Source: Chanos chanos (Eukaryota; Chordata; Actinopteri; Gonorynchiformes; Chanidae). From it: a stretch of 64,000 nucleotides of DNA. The translations under genes were made by a program, and so were the position numbers. Below the pieces are notes generated by a model, which made no database searches, was not told the origin of the DNA, and was given only the letters and a program-made list of their open reading frames with translations. This document shows positions 11,827 through 23,742 of the stretch, piece by piece. How positions within the stretch are numbered: position 1 is the stretch's first letter; every line of letters starts with the position of its first letter. The DNA lies in the NCBI RefSeq assembly GCF_902362185.1, contig NC_044503.1, positions 9,293,957 to 9,357,956 of the forward strand. The letters run 5' to 3'.

Positions 11827-13560
11827 TTAACATAATGCCACTTCCTGCAATTCTGTAACGTTGGGAGATACTCTCCTCAAACGATGCCAGAAACCTTCGG
11901 AAAGAGATTGAACTTGCCTCCATTGTCGGGCATGCAGATCTCTTTCACTAAAGTCACCCTGAGCAGGTAAGAGCACCCCAGTCTTCTGAGTGAGCAGCGT
12001 TGCTGGTGACAGGATCAGAGGGGAATCTGGATCCGCTGACACTGGGACAAGTGGACGAGCAATCACAATTGTTGAGACTTCAGCCATGAGAGTAACAAGA
12101 ACTTGTGTGAGTCTTGTCGGTCCCATTTTCAGGAACATTGAATCAAGGATTTGCCTGGTGATGCCTTTAAGTCATTCCCAACTGCCCCCCATGTGTGAGC
12201 TGTGTGGTGGATTGAAGACCCAGGTACAAGTGTTGTTGGACAGGTATTGCTGGACTTTTTTGTCACAGGACTCAGCCTTGATTTTCAGCTCTCTAGTTGT
12301 TCCCACAAAGTTTGTTCCACAATCTGACCTTATTTGTTTAACTGGCTTATTTGTTTAACTAATGGAAAAGAACTGTCACAAGGCATTTATGAAAGATGCA
12401 GCATCCATTGGCTTGATACTCATACAGACGAATATTACAGCCCAGCACTTACTTTCAGCCAGACTGCCTCTCATACGATGAGCTGTGATGTCCCATGGTC
12501 CGAAGACGTCCACCCCCCTCATATGTAAAAGGAGGTTCAGTGCTCAGGTGTTCCAAAGGTAAGACAGCCATATTCTGTGTTTCCATCTTTCCTTTTAGCT
12601 TTCTACGGGTAATGCACTGGTGGAGGATACTGCTGATGCGCCGTTTTCCACTGATAACCTATAGTCCTGCAGCTCTTGTGGCACCCTCAGTCAAATGATG
12701 TCCTTGATGATGGATCAATGCATGGTGGTTATGGATAAGCAGTGTTGTCGCATTGCTTTGAGCAGGTAGAATAAGAGGGTTGATCTCATCTTTCTTTAGG
12801 TTGCCTTGTGACAGACGTCCTCTGACCCTGAGAATTCCTCAGTCATCCAGATAAGGACAGACTGGACAGAGGGCTTCCTTTGGAAATCCGTAAGCTGCCT
12901 TGAATACATTCTATCTCCCGGTTGAAGGCATTGCGCTGCACACTATACATGACAGCTGTTTTTGCTTGGTTTAAGTCTTCTTTTGAGCAGGGTTCAGCAC
13001 AAATATGCCATTCTTTGCAGCTGGTCCCTTGCTGGGATGAGTGGGCAACATGTACAAGTCTTGCCACTGCATGCGCAAGTGGTTGCCACACAGAGAATCT
13101 CTCAAAGCACTCTGGGCTCAACCCTTGGTTAACAATGTTTGTGGAGAGGCAGACTTGAGGATTTCAGACCCAGGGTCAACCAAGTCAAAAGCTATGTGTG
13201 CTGCCTCTGGTTCTATGGTTTTGAACAAAAATTGTGGCCCAGTCAGCCATGGACTGCATGCCAGACTGCTGGCTGGGACGAATCTTGTGAACCTGGAAGA
13301 GGTGCAACCCAGCTGTTACTGCTATCCTGATGGACCTCTTTCTCCATTTGCTTCAAGAATGCAAGATCCTCCATAGAGAGAGCTAGTTTGTCATCATCCC
13401 TAAAGTGCCGAAAGACTGGATCACCTCCTGAGTTCTTAACATCCATCAGGAGGCACTGTTGCTGTTTCAGGAAGGTTGGAGATGCCTTGTTAAGCTGGTA
13501 AGTATTGTTGTACCTTGTACGTAACTAGAACATGGACTCATGAGACTAGGACGGCCATCA
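11827..13560 (-). mobile_element. BEL/Pao LTR-retrotransposon pol fossil, broken
   Basis: Minus-strand peptide fragments match BEL/Pao polyproteins. From the right they are the linker after the protease/RT region (TNSWVAPLP-like), an integrase-side segment near 12843-13121, and the C-terminal DUF5641 region near 11830-12138 (EVSTIVIARPLVPVS). Order and strand agree with one element running right to left. It is broken, with several breaks, and lacks recognisable LTRs here. An L2 LINE adjoins or splits it on the right. It is absent from copy B, so it arrived after the block duplicated. Confidence 0.75.
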
Positions 13561-13574
13561 ACAAGAACACTGGT

Positions 13575-16500
13575 TTTATAGATGGTGGTTGATAACCTAG
13601 GCATCATACAAAAACCTCTACATAAATTCAATGCGTTTGAAGTTCTTTATACAAACATAACATATGTAGCCACAAAAAATACCCAGTCTATCACACTAAT
13701 TATTATCTATAGACCGCCTGGGCCGTACTCTGAATTCCTCTGTGAATTTGCAGATTTTATCTCAAACCTTGTTATTTCTTTAGACAAAGCTCTAATTGTC
13801 GGAGACTTTAACATTCATTTTGATAACCCACAGGACCCTCTGAGAACAGCGTTCGTGTCCATTCTAGATTCAGTAGGGATTAATCAGACGGTCATAGGGC
13901 CCACTCATAATGGTGGCCACACCCTCGATCTTATACTAACACTCGGATTAAATGTAGGAAGTATAGTCACATTTCTACAATCTGAAGCTATCTCAGATCA
14001 TTATCTTATCTCATTCAAAATGTTTCTTAGTAATAATATATGCAGCTCGCCACGCTATCATAATAAACGTACGTTTACGCCAGCTACTACGCAGAACTTT
14101 ATCAGTAATCTCCCAGAGTTATCAACTTTGACTGGAACAATGTCACACCCCACAGAACTTGATCAGGCAACTGAATCTTTAGAGTTAACATTCCGCAACA
14201 CCTTAGATAATGTGGCCCCACTTAAAAGGAAAATAATCAGAGAGAAAAAACTAGCTCCCTGGTATAATGAGCACACACGCGCCTTAAAACTTACCACTCG
14301 AAAATTAGAACGTAAATGGCGCCAAACTAAATTGGTAGTATTCCAGTTAGCATGGAAGGAGAGCCTCCTGAGCTATAGAAAAGCTCTTAGTGCGGCTAGA
14401 TCAATGTATCTCTCCACCCTAATAGAAGACAACAAAAATAATCCTAGATTTTTATTTAATATCGTATCAAAACTAACTGGGAATAAGAGCACCTCGGAAA
14501 CAGGCACACCATCAATGTTCAGTGGCGACGCATTTATGAACTTTTTCAACAGCAAAATTGAAAATATCAGGCAAACAATCCAGGCTATAAATTTTAAACC
14601 AGATAATTTGATCACTAACACTGTAGATAACAATATAACTATATCAGATCAGCGATTAGAATGTTTTACTCCCCTTCAGGCGACCGAATTGACCTCACTA
14701 ATTTCTTCATCAAAATCACCAACTTGTGTACTAGATCCCTTACCTACACGTTTTCTTAAGCAGATACTGCCAGTAGTCATCGAACCGCTTCTAAAAATAA
14801 TCAATTCCTCCCTTAGTACTGGCTATGTACCTAAATGTTTTAAACTAGCAGTTATCAAACCCCTAATTAAAAAACCTGACCTTGACCCCTGTTCATTGTC
14901 CAACTACAGGCCAATATCTAACCTCCCCTTTATCTCCAAGATCCTAGAAAGGGCTGTAGCACAGCAGTTATGCTCATACTTACATAAGAATAACATCCAT
15001 GAACTGTATCAGTCAGGATTTAGGCCTCATCACAGCACAGAGACAGCACTGGTTAAAGTTGCAAATGACCTCTTACTGGCCTCTGATCAGGGTTGTGTCT
15101 CCTTGCTTGTGCTGCTTGACCTCAGTGCAGCTTTTGACACCATTGATCATACCATTCTCCTTGATAGACTAGAAAATGTTGTTGGAGTTAAGGGAACGGC
15201 CCTCTTATGGCTTAGGTCCTACCTGACTGATCGTTATCAGTTTGTTGATGTAAATGGTGAGTCCTCTGCACATACTGAGGTAAAGTTTGGAGTCCCACAA
15301 GGTTGTGTTTTAGGCCCACTGCTTTTCTCTTTATATATGCTACCTCTAGGTAATGTTATTCGTAAACACGGTATTAGCTTCCACTGCTATGCTGATGACA
15401 CACAGCTGTATGTCTCAGCGAAGCCAGACGAGAGACACCAACTTAACAAAATTGAGGAATGTCTAAAGGATATTAGGCACTGGATGCTTACGAACTTTCT
15501 CTCACTCAACTCTGAAAAAACAGAAGTACTTGTACTAGGATCACATGCAGCTAGGAGTAAGCTTTCCGATCACATAGTTACTCTGAATGGCCTTTCTCTT
15601 TCATCAGGTGCGGCAGTAAAAGATCTTGGTGTAATTATTGACCCCAGTCTTTCATTTGAATCTAATGTAGATAATATTACCAGGATAGCCTTCTTTCATC
15701 TTAGAAATATTAACAAGATAAGAAATGCATTGTCATTTCAAGATGCTGAAAAATTGGTTCATGCTTTCATTACCTCTAGGTTAGACTACTGTAATGCCTT
15801 ACTGTCTGGGTGTTCTAATAGATGTATAAATAAGCTACAGTTAGTTCAGAATGCAGCAGCCAGAGTTCTTACTAGAACCAAAAAATATGATCACATCACC
15901 CCTATCTTATCCACACTGCACTGGCTCCCAGTCAAATCTCGTATTGATTATAAAATCTTACTATTAACTTATAGAGCATTAAATGGTCTTGCGCCACAGT
16001 ACCTGCGCGAACTCCTGGTCTCTTATGATCCACCACGCCAACTTAGATCAAAAGGTGCAGGCTATTTGTTGGTACCTCGGGTTATGATGGCTACAGCAGG
16101 GGGCAGAGCCTTCTCTTACAGAGCCCCACAGTTATGGAATAGCCTCCCAATTAATGTTCGAGACTCAGACACAGTCTCTATGTTTAAGTCAAGGCTGAAA
16201 ACTTATCTGTTTAGCCAAGCCTTTTGCTAATAGCTCTTCACTAGGCAAAGGAGCAGATCTGGAGGGTTCTCGGGCATAGATTGTTTGGTGAACTGGGATG
16301 TTTGGATGCTGTCGCCCCCCCACTCTAACATGTTCACTCAGGTTTGTTGACTGTGGAGTGGGTGGCTGCCTTGTGTCCCAGAGTGCCATCATGTCCATAT
16401 TACCTTCTAGCTCTCCCTTTTAACTATGCTGTACTAGTTAGTCTTGCTGGAGTCCCTGCCTGCACTTGGCACACGATGTATATTTACCTTTACCATTATG

Positions 16501-17010
16501 TGGAAATGAACATCTGACAATGTGTCTCTCTCTCTCTCTCTCCCTCTCCCTCTCCTCTCTCTGTCTCTCTCTCTCTCTCTTTCTCTCTTTCTCTCTCTGT
16601 CGAGCCACACATGCTACTCCTGAGACACCAGTGATCCTGACTCCTCCCGCCCTGTGGACTGATCCATCCTGGTGTTATCATCTTCCATTCCCCGTCAGCC
16701 TCCTGTCTACATCGCCATCCCCTTTGTTCATGCCCCAATTTACTTTCAATTGTAACTGCCCACGTGGTCGGCACCTATTGCACGCCTGTCTGGCCAAGGA
16801 GGGGTCTCCTCTCTCTGCGGTCCTCCTCAAGATTTCTCCCATTTTCCCATTTCCCTCTTGGGTTTTTGGGGAGTTTTTTCTTGCCCGCCATGAGGATTAA
16901 GTCAGGGGGTGCCGTCATATTTTGATTTGACTGTTGTGGCCTGTAAAGCCCTTTGAGACTGTAAACAGTGATATTGGGCTCTAAATAAATTTGAACTTGA
17001 ACTTGAACTT
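13575..17010 (+). mobile_element. L2-clade LINE, 5'-truncated, long open frame
   Basis: A non-LTR retrotransposon whose 882-aa frame (13582-16230) holds the second half of an APE-type endonuclease ([25 protein letters not shown]) and a complete reverse transcriptase ([37 protein letters not shown]). The first ~100 residues of the endonuclease are missing, so the copy is 5'-truncated. The 3'UTR, with a CT-rich microsatellite at 16531-16600, ends in AATAAATTTGAACTTGAAC, the short tandem tail typical of fish L2. The uninterrupted frame indicates a young copy. The 5' border is approximate and no target duplication was found. Confidence 0.88.
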
Positions 17011-17572
17011 GGTTGGTGATGGCTTATATGCACCAAGGAGGAAACCTCTCCAACTATCACCCAACCAAGGGCTAAGTGTTAAGCAAGGGGTGTATGAGGT
17101 GGACCTGCATTGTTCCAGTACCTAGTGGGCTTCAATGATGTCTTTTCCCAGCGGAATGAATATTTGGGCTTCCGAATCTAATGGTGGTATCTTGGTGGAC
17201 AGTGACTTTAGATGGGTTTGATGCTACACAGCTGGGTAAACGGCTATATTTGAAGAATACAACACTTTTATCGAACACAAAATGTCTAAAATCCTAAATA
17301 ATGATTAAATAAACTTACGAACATGTTAAATTTACTTATAGACATTACCTGAATAATGATTGCAGGTAGGATGAAACATATAAACTTTGTCTGATACGTA
17401 AATAGAGTGATACAGTGATACTTTTCTGCCTGAGAAATGTAATAAAAGGCAGACATAAAACAAAGCATATACATATCAACATTAACATTTTCTGCCTGAG
17501 AACATTCGCTTCTTGTTATTAACAGTTACTGCAGCTACGTAACAGGTACATTAAATTGCTCTCCCTTGTGGC
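17010..17572. other. Unassigned insert sequence with local inverted copy
   Basis: No gene is seen. The first 230 bases may continue the broken LTR element, but this is not proven. Bases 17435-17490 are the reverse complement of 18039-18090, and are bracketed by a 15-bp direct repeat (TTTTCTGCCTGAGAA at 17422-17436 and 17488-17502). Confidence 0.6.
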
Positions 17573-17939
17573 TGTCACAGCCTGCACCTCATTTTGGACT
17601 TTTAGTTTGATATGTCTTTGTGCTCTTGTTCTGTGTCTGTCTCCGCCCCTCACCTGTTCCTGTTTGTCTCATTATTAACCTTGTTAATTTCAACCAATCC
17701 TGTTTTGCCCTGTTTATTTCTCCTTCTATTTAAGTCCTAGTGTTTGCCTTGTACTTTGTCTATCGTTGTTTGTGTTTTGAGCACACTGTTATGCTGCACC
17801 TTTTTGTTATCAGTTGAGTTTCTGTTTTGCACTTGTATTTTCATTATTTTGTCAGAAAAGTCCTCCGTTTTGTCACCATCATCGTCGTGTCTTTGCACTT
17901 GGGTCCTGCACCACACCACTAGCGTGACAGTGGCGGAGT
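17573..17939 (+). mobile_element. Solo LTR with 5-bp target duplication
   Basis: The sequence starts TGTCAC and ends GTGACA, is 367 bp long, and is flanked on both sides by GTGGC (17568-17572 and 17940-17944). A TATA-like CTATTTAAG lies near 17728. This is a solo LTR left by recombination of an LTR retrotransposon, most like a fish Gypsy LTR. No internal region is present. The intact target duplication suggests a fairly young fossil. Confidence 0.82.
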
Positions 17940-18445
17940 TCCAATAGTCCAGGACAGAGCAGACATATTGTCTCAGCCAAAGAAAAAAAAACAAAAACAA
18001 AAAAACCCCAAAACTAAAGAGCGTTCATAAATCAAACTGTTAATGTTGATATGTATATGCTTTGTTATGTCTGCCTTTTATTACATTTTGCTAATAAGAG
18101 AAATTGTGAAGTATGCATTGGTTGATTAATCACTGTATTTGAGAAGATCATTTCCAGTCCAGTTCTTATATGTATACTTATGTATTTGTAAGTGGCTTTG
18201 AATGAAAGAAATAAGCATTTCATCCCTGTTTCGAGCAGAATTTTGACAACATTTCAGTATCCCTGCTATGTTTATCTTTTTGTGTTTGATCATTGAAAAA
18301 AAAAAGTCAGTTATGTCGACTTTATTTTCACCCCAGCTATGCACCCATGCACTCCTCTTTGTTTTCTTTTCAATGTTTGAAGACTTTTTTGTAGTTTCCT
18401 TTGTGGTGAGCTGTGGGAGCATTTCCACTCTTATTCTTTACTTCT

Positions 18446-21400
18446 CCCCTCCTGGAATCGCAACCTTATCGTGGTGGAGGGGTTTGTGAGTCCCTGTGAT
18501 CCTGGGAACTGTGCTGCCTGGAGCATTAAGCTCCTGGTAGGGTCACCCAAGGCAGAGAGGTCCCAGGTGAGGGGCCAGACAAAAAGCGATTCGGAAAGCC
18601 CTTATGAAAAGCACCCACGAAGATACAGGCACCTCGCCCGGAATAGGGAGACCGGGGCCACCTCCTGGAGCCAGGCCTGGGAGGGGAGCTCGTCGACGAG
18701 CGCCTGGTGGCTGGACCTGCCACGGGGTCCGGCCGGGCTCAGCCCGAACGAGCAACGTGGGGCTGCCCTCTCGTGGGCCCACCACCTGCGAGGGGAGAAA
18801 TAGGTGCGAGGGGAGAAATAGGGGCCGGGTGCGATGCCACACGGGTGGCAGGATGGGGCGAGGGCCCCAGCGGACTGGACTTACGGTGCAGAAACTGGCT
18901 TTTGGCACGTGGAATGTCACCTCTCTGGGGGGGAAGGAGCCTGAACTAGTGCGGGAGGTGGAGCGATACCAACTAAATATAGTTGGGCTCACTTCTACGC
19001 ACAGCCTTGGCTCTGGAACCAAACTCCTGGATGGGGGCTGGACTCTGTCCTTCTCTGGAGTTGCCTGGGGCGAGAGGCGGCGGGCAGGTGTGGGGTTACT
19101 TGTTAGCCCCCGACTGAGCGCCGCCGTGTTGGAGTTTGTCCCGGTGAACGAAAGGGTCGCCTCACTGCGCCTTCGGGTTGCAGGGGGGAAATCTCTGACT
19201 GTCGTGACGGCGTACGTGCCGAACGGCAGCTCAGAGTACCCAGCCTTCCTAGATACACTGGAAAGTGTCCTAGTGAAGACACCATCTGGGGACTCTGTAG
19301 TTCTACTGGGACACTTCAATGCTCACGTTGGCAATGATGGAGAGACTTGGAGGGGAGTGATTGGGAGGAACGGCCTACCTGATCTGAACCCGAGTGGTGC
19401 TTTGTTATTGGACTTCTGTGCAAGTCATGGATTGTCCATAACGAACACCATGTTCGAGCATAAGGCAGCTCATAAGTGTACCTGGTACCAGAGCTCCTTA
19501 GGCCAACGGTCGATGATCGACTTTGTAGTCGTCTCATCAGACCTGCGGCCGTATGTGCTGGACACTCGGGTGAAGAGAGGGGCAGAGCTGTCAACTGATC
19601 ACCACCTGGTGGTGAGTTGGATCAGATGGCGGGGGAGGCTGCCAGACAGACCTGGTAAACCCAAGCGCATAGTGAGGGTGAACTGGGAACGGCTGGCTGA
19701 GGACCCTGTACGGAAGATCTTCAACTCACACCTCCGGAGGAGCTTCTCCCTGATCCCGAGGGAGGCTGGGGACATGGAGTCTGAATGGACCCTGTTCAGA
19801 GCCTCCATTGTTGAAGCGGCAGCTTTGAGCTGTGGCCAGACGGTCGTTGGTGCCTGTCGTGGCGGCAACCCAAGGACCCGGTGGTGGACGCCACCGGTGA
19901 GGGAAGCCGTCAGGCTGAAGAAGGAGGCCTACCGGGCTTGGCTAGCACGGGGGACTCCGGAATTGGCTGAGAGGTACCGGCATGCCAAAAGGGCAGCAGC
20001 GACGGCTGTCATGGAAGCAAAAACTCGGGTATGGGAGGAGTTTGGGGAGGCCATGGAAAAGGACTTTCGCTTGGCCTCAAAGAGGTTCTGGCAAACCGTC
20101 AGGCGACTCAGGAAGGGCAGGCAGGGCCTCGTCCAGGCTGTTCTCAGCAGGGATAGGGAGGTCCTGACCTCAACTGAGGATGTGGTCGGACGGTGGAAGG
20201 AACACTTTGAGGAGCTCCTAAATCCGACTGACACGCCCTCCATAGAGGAGGCAGGGCCAGAAGATTCAGGAGGGTCGTCACCCATCTCTCTGGCAGAGGT
20301 CACTGAGGCAGTTAGAAAACTCCACAGTGGCAAGGCGCCAGGGGTGGATGAGATCCGCCCTGAAATGCTGAAGGCTTTGGATGTTGTTGGGCTGTCATGG
20401 CTGACACGCCTCTTCAACGTTGCGTGGGAGTCAGGGACAGTGCCTGTGGAGTGGCAGACGGGGTTGGTGGTCCCCATTTTTAAAAAAGGGGACCGGAGAG
20501 TATGCTCCAATTATCGGGGTATCACACTACTCAGCCTCCCTGGGAAAGCCTACTCTAGGGTACTGGAAAGGAGACTGCGGCCGATTGTCGAACCTCGGAT
20601 ACAGGAGGAACAATGTGGATTCCGTCCTGGCCGTGGAACAATGGACCAGCTGTTCACCCTCGCACGGATACTGGAGGGATCATGGGAATTTGCCAATCCA
20701 GTCTACATGTGTTTTGTGGACTTGGAGAAGGCTTACGATCGTGTCCCCCGAGGTGTCCTGTGGGGAGTACTGCGGGAGTATGGGGTGCCAGGTTCGCTGC
20801 TGCGAGCCATTCGGTCCCTGTACAACCGCAGTGAGAGCTGTGTCTGTATTCTCGGCACAAAGTCAAAGTCATTCCCAGTGAGTGTTGGACTCCGCCAGGG
20901 CTGTACCTTGTCTCCGATCTTGTTCTTAATTTTCATGGACAGGATCTCAAGGCGCAGTCGGGGTGAGGAGGGTGTCCAGTACAGTGGCCTTAGGATTGCG
21001 TCTCTGCTTTTTGCAGATGATGTGGTTCTGTTGGCCTCATCAAACTGTGACCTCCAGCACACATTGGGGCGGTTTGCAGCCAAGTGTGAAGCGGTCGGGA
21101 TGAGGATCAGCACCTCCAAGTCCGAGGCCATGGTCCTATGCCGGAAAAAGGTGGCTTGCCCCCTCCGAGTTGGGACTGAGTTCCTGCCTCAGGTGGAGGA
21201 GTTCAAGTATCTCGGGGTCTTGTTCACGAGTGAGGGTAAAATGGAGCGGGAGATTGACAGGCGGATCGGGGCGGCGGCGGCAGTCATGCGGTCGTTGTAC
21301 CGGACCGTCGTGGTGAAGAAGGAGCTGAGTCAGAAGGCAAGGCTCTCAATTTACCAGTCGATCTTTGTTCCAACCCTCACCTATGGTCACGAACTCTGGG

Positions 21401-21828
21401 TAGTGTCCGAGAGAATGAGATCGCGGATACAAGCGGCGGAAATGAGCTTCCTCCGCAGGGTGGCTGGGCGTACCCTTAGGGATAGGGTGAGGAGCTCGGA
21501 CACCCGGGAGGAGCTTGGAGTAGAGCCGCTGCTCCTCCGCATTGAAAGGAGTCAGTTGAGGTGGTTCGGGCATCTAGTCAGGATGCCTCCTGGGCGCCTC
21601 CCTATGGAGGTGTTCCGGGCGCGACCAACTGGGAGGAGACCCCGGGGAAGACCCAGGACACGTTGGGAGAAATATATATCTCGGCTGACCTGGGAACGCC
21701 TTGGGATCCCCCAGGAGGAGCTGGTGGATGTAGCCGGGGAAAGGGATGTCTGGGCGACCCTCCTCAGCCTGCTGCCACCGCGACCCGGTCCCGGATAAGC
21801 GGGAGAAAATGGATGGATGGATGGATGG
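18446..21828 (+). mobile_element. Full-length RTE-type LINE with target duplication
   Basis: A 3.4-kb non-LTR retrotransposon with one uninterrupted 1064-aa frame (18604-21798). N-terminal endonuclease domain begins near residue 97 (FGTWNVTSL) and ends near TDHHLVVSW. Reverse transcriptase follows ([32 protein letters not shown]), then a C-terminal region with [10 protein letters not shown]. It ends in a (GGAT)n tail. Flanks repeat ATTCTTTACTTCT (18433-18445 and 21829-21841). GC content is much higher than the surroundings. In the endonuclease the usual GDFN motif reads GHFN (codon at about 19312), replacing a catalytic aspartate. RTE-X/Expander-like clade by memory of the motifs; clade naming is less sure than the RTE-like call. 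Confidence 0.92.
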
Positions 21829-21840
21829 ATTCTTTACTTC

Positions 21841-21905
21841 TTATAATTGCCAAACTGTATAGCCAAACGATCACTGACACAGCAAAACGTGGCTAGCTCC
21901 ACCTC
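21841..21905 (-). pseudogene. Relic of the 3' end of bgn
   Basis: Read on the minus strand it codes the last ~25 residues of biglycan (YWEVELATFCCVSDRL then AIQFGNYK), with two substitutions relative to the intact gene at 27365-27440. Similarity to bgn stops just upstream, at the edge of the duplicated block. The RTE LINE is inserted at the stop codon. A dead fragment that marks the duplication breakpoint. Confidence 0.9.
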
Positions 21906-21960
21906 CCAGTATAATTAACAAAAAGGTAATACACAAACACTCATGTAAACAATAGCAGCA

Positions 21961-22560
21961 GGGTCACTCCATCTCATTTCAACCAAACTGGAAAAATCTT
22001 TCTCTCCACACCATCTCAAAATTGGCTGATAATTTTTTTCCTCAAAAAATACAGTCTGACATGAAATATCCCAAAATTTTAGCTTCCTACTCCCAAAACT
22101 TTTCTGTTTAGAATTTATTTATTGAAACCTACCCTTACACTAAGCATTTTTTTCAATCACGGGCATTTTTCTGATCTTTGGAGCTCAGTAACTTGGCCAT
22201 GAATATGTTCAGAGTTCTGAAATTTGGCATGCTGATTCAATATTTCCTGTAAATTCCAAATCATAATTTATTTTTTGATGGATGGAATGGCTTAATAGAT
22301 ATAGAGGCCCAAACATGGTTACAAAATTTGTCTTAACCGTATTTAGAGGTATAAAAAGTCAAGAAAATATGACTGTACAGAGCTGATTTTTCACAGTTTT
22401 ACACACATTTATTGTACTTTAGGAATAAATAGCATCTGGAATGATTAAAGCATTGATGTTGGTACAGTGTCTCACCTAAATTTAAAAAAATGCTTTTCAT
22501 GCACTTTGTGACAAGGGTCATTTCAACTGGTAGGAGACGTCCAGTTTACTTGTTTACATG
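21961..22560. repeat. Interspersed repeat, partner at 23743-24175
   Basis: Begins GGGTCACTCCATCTCATTTC. It shares long stretches with 23743-24175, such as TTCTGAAATTTGGC and TGATTAAAGCATTGATGTTG, in the same orientation. The partner lacks two internal stretches. No coding content; probably a non-autonomous element family with undefined ends. Confidence 0.75.
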
Positions 22561-23234
22561 TTTACCATGTTTAGACAGACAGATTAATTTTCTGTCACAG
22601 AAACAAAAATTTTGTTTTGGACGTACCTTATGGACACAAAATCACATTAACCTACACAATTAATTACAGCATTGACATGAAATATCAAAACATTTGAAAA
22701 TGACACTATGTCATGCTTGTTTTCCTATAAATGCCTTGAACCGTTACTTGCAGTCCTTGAGACAGTCATCTGACAGTGTGTACTGTTGTGCTTATCGTCC
22801 TGCTATATCAGGTACAGGAACTATTAGAAGGATGTAAACGAATGGCACCCAGCATTTATCCAGTCGTCCCCAATTCAAGTGATGAGTGCACTTATTCATT
22901 TTCATGAATGGCACCATGGCATCCTGTTGGTCCTCTGACCTTTCTAACCCTAACCCTAATCATTCTGTCTGGGTAAAAATGAGCTTTCCCACATTTCTTC
23001 TCAGTGCTGAAGCAGATTTTGCAGTAGATGGAGAAGGAGAAGAATGAGCTCCAACAATCTGACAGTAAAAAACTCTGACAGTGAAAGAGGTTTCAGAAAC
23101 AGTAGATATTTCAAAGCCAGAGGACAATGTAATTGAAGATTCAGATGTTTCTAATACTAATACATTCTGGACGTATTTATACAGTGCAGGTCAATTTGAC
23201 TCATAACATAATGGATGTAATTATTTTTTAGCAC
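22561..23234. other. No gene recognised
   Basis: AT-rich sequence between two repeats. It holds a short TAACCCTAACCCTAA-like run near 22937 and no credible reading frame. Confidence 0.5.
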
Positions 23235-23660
23235 AATAGGAAGGTTAGCCCTCAGTTCATTTCCAAATCAACTTCAGTCTGGCTATTAGTTTTTGGCAGT
23301 ATAGGTTTGCTATGGATTGGAATTTTTCTTTGTCTTTTTGCATTTTCTGGGGTCCAGGTAGGGGTTTGACATTAAACCAACAATGTTATTACACCTCCCT
23401 TGAGTATGAGTCATGGACAAAATGTGTTTTGCGTATGGTGTCGATGTACAATTAATCAATTCATCAATCAATAAATCAAATGTGTCATTAAACTAATATA
23501 GAAAATCAATACATGAATCAAATGTCACACACTCTCTTACTCTAAGTTAAACTGAAAAGATTCAACTTAAAAGACCAAATCAGGTCCTTTTCTTGTGGTC
23601 ATTAGACTGATCAACATGCAACAAGAGATCATTTCCGCTTATATCTGCGGTTTAGTGTTG
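23235..23660. repeat. Inverted-copy segment, partner at 7862-8255
   Basis: The reverse complement matches 7862-8255, including GCGGAAATGATCTC and GATCAGTCTAATGACC. Together with the partner it brackets the region between the two LRAT genes. Confidence 0.75.
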
Positions 23661-23742
23661 CCCACATTTAATGGTCTTTTAATAATTTCCTTTCATGTTC
23701 TTCGCATACATTTGTGTCATTTAAATTTGATCTTTATGTGCT

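Larger units (their letters stand above)
8265..18445. repeat. Segmental duplication, copy A (LRAT-A block, interrupted)
   Basis: The host sequence at 8265-10222, 11424-11836, 17945-18445 and 21829-21905 aligns, in order and orientation, with 24300-27440 (copy B). The alignment covers the LRAT exons, introns, flanks and the last exon of bgn. Interruptions are a hAT element, a composite LTR/LINE insertion and an RTE LINE. Noncoding stretches are about as similar as coding ones by eye, so the duplication is moderately old and not strongly conserved outside the exons. Confidence 0.9.

Noticed and set aside
16466-16900. 144-codon frame after the L2 coding region
   Set aside because: Covers the CT microsatellite and L2 3'UTR; no stop-free conservation expected.
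18543-19319. 258-codon antisense frame inside the RTE LINE
   Set aside because: GC-rich mirror of the endonuclease region; no domain seen.
22930-22960. TAACCCTAACCCTAA-like run as interstitial telomere
   Set aside because: Only about two units long; too short to separate from chance.
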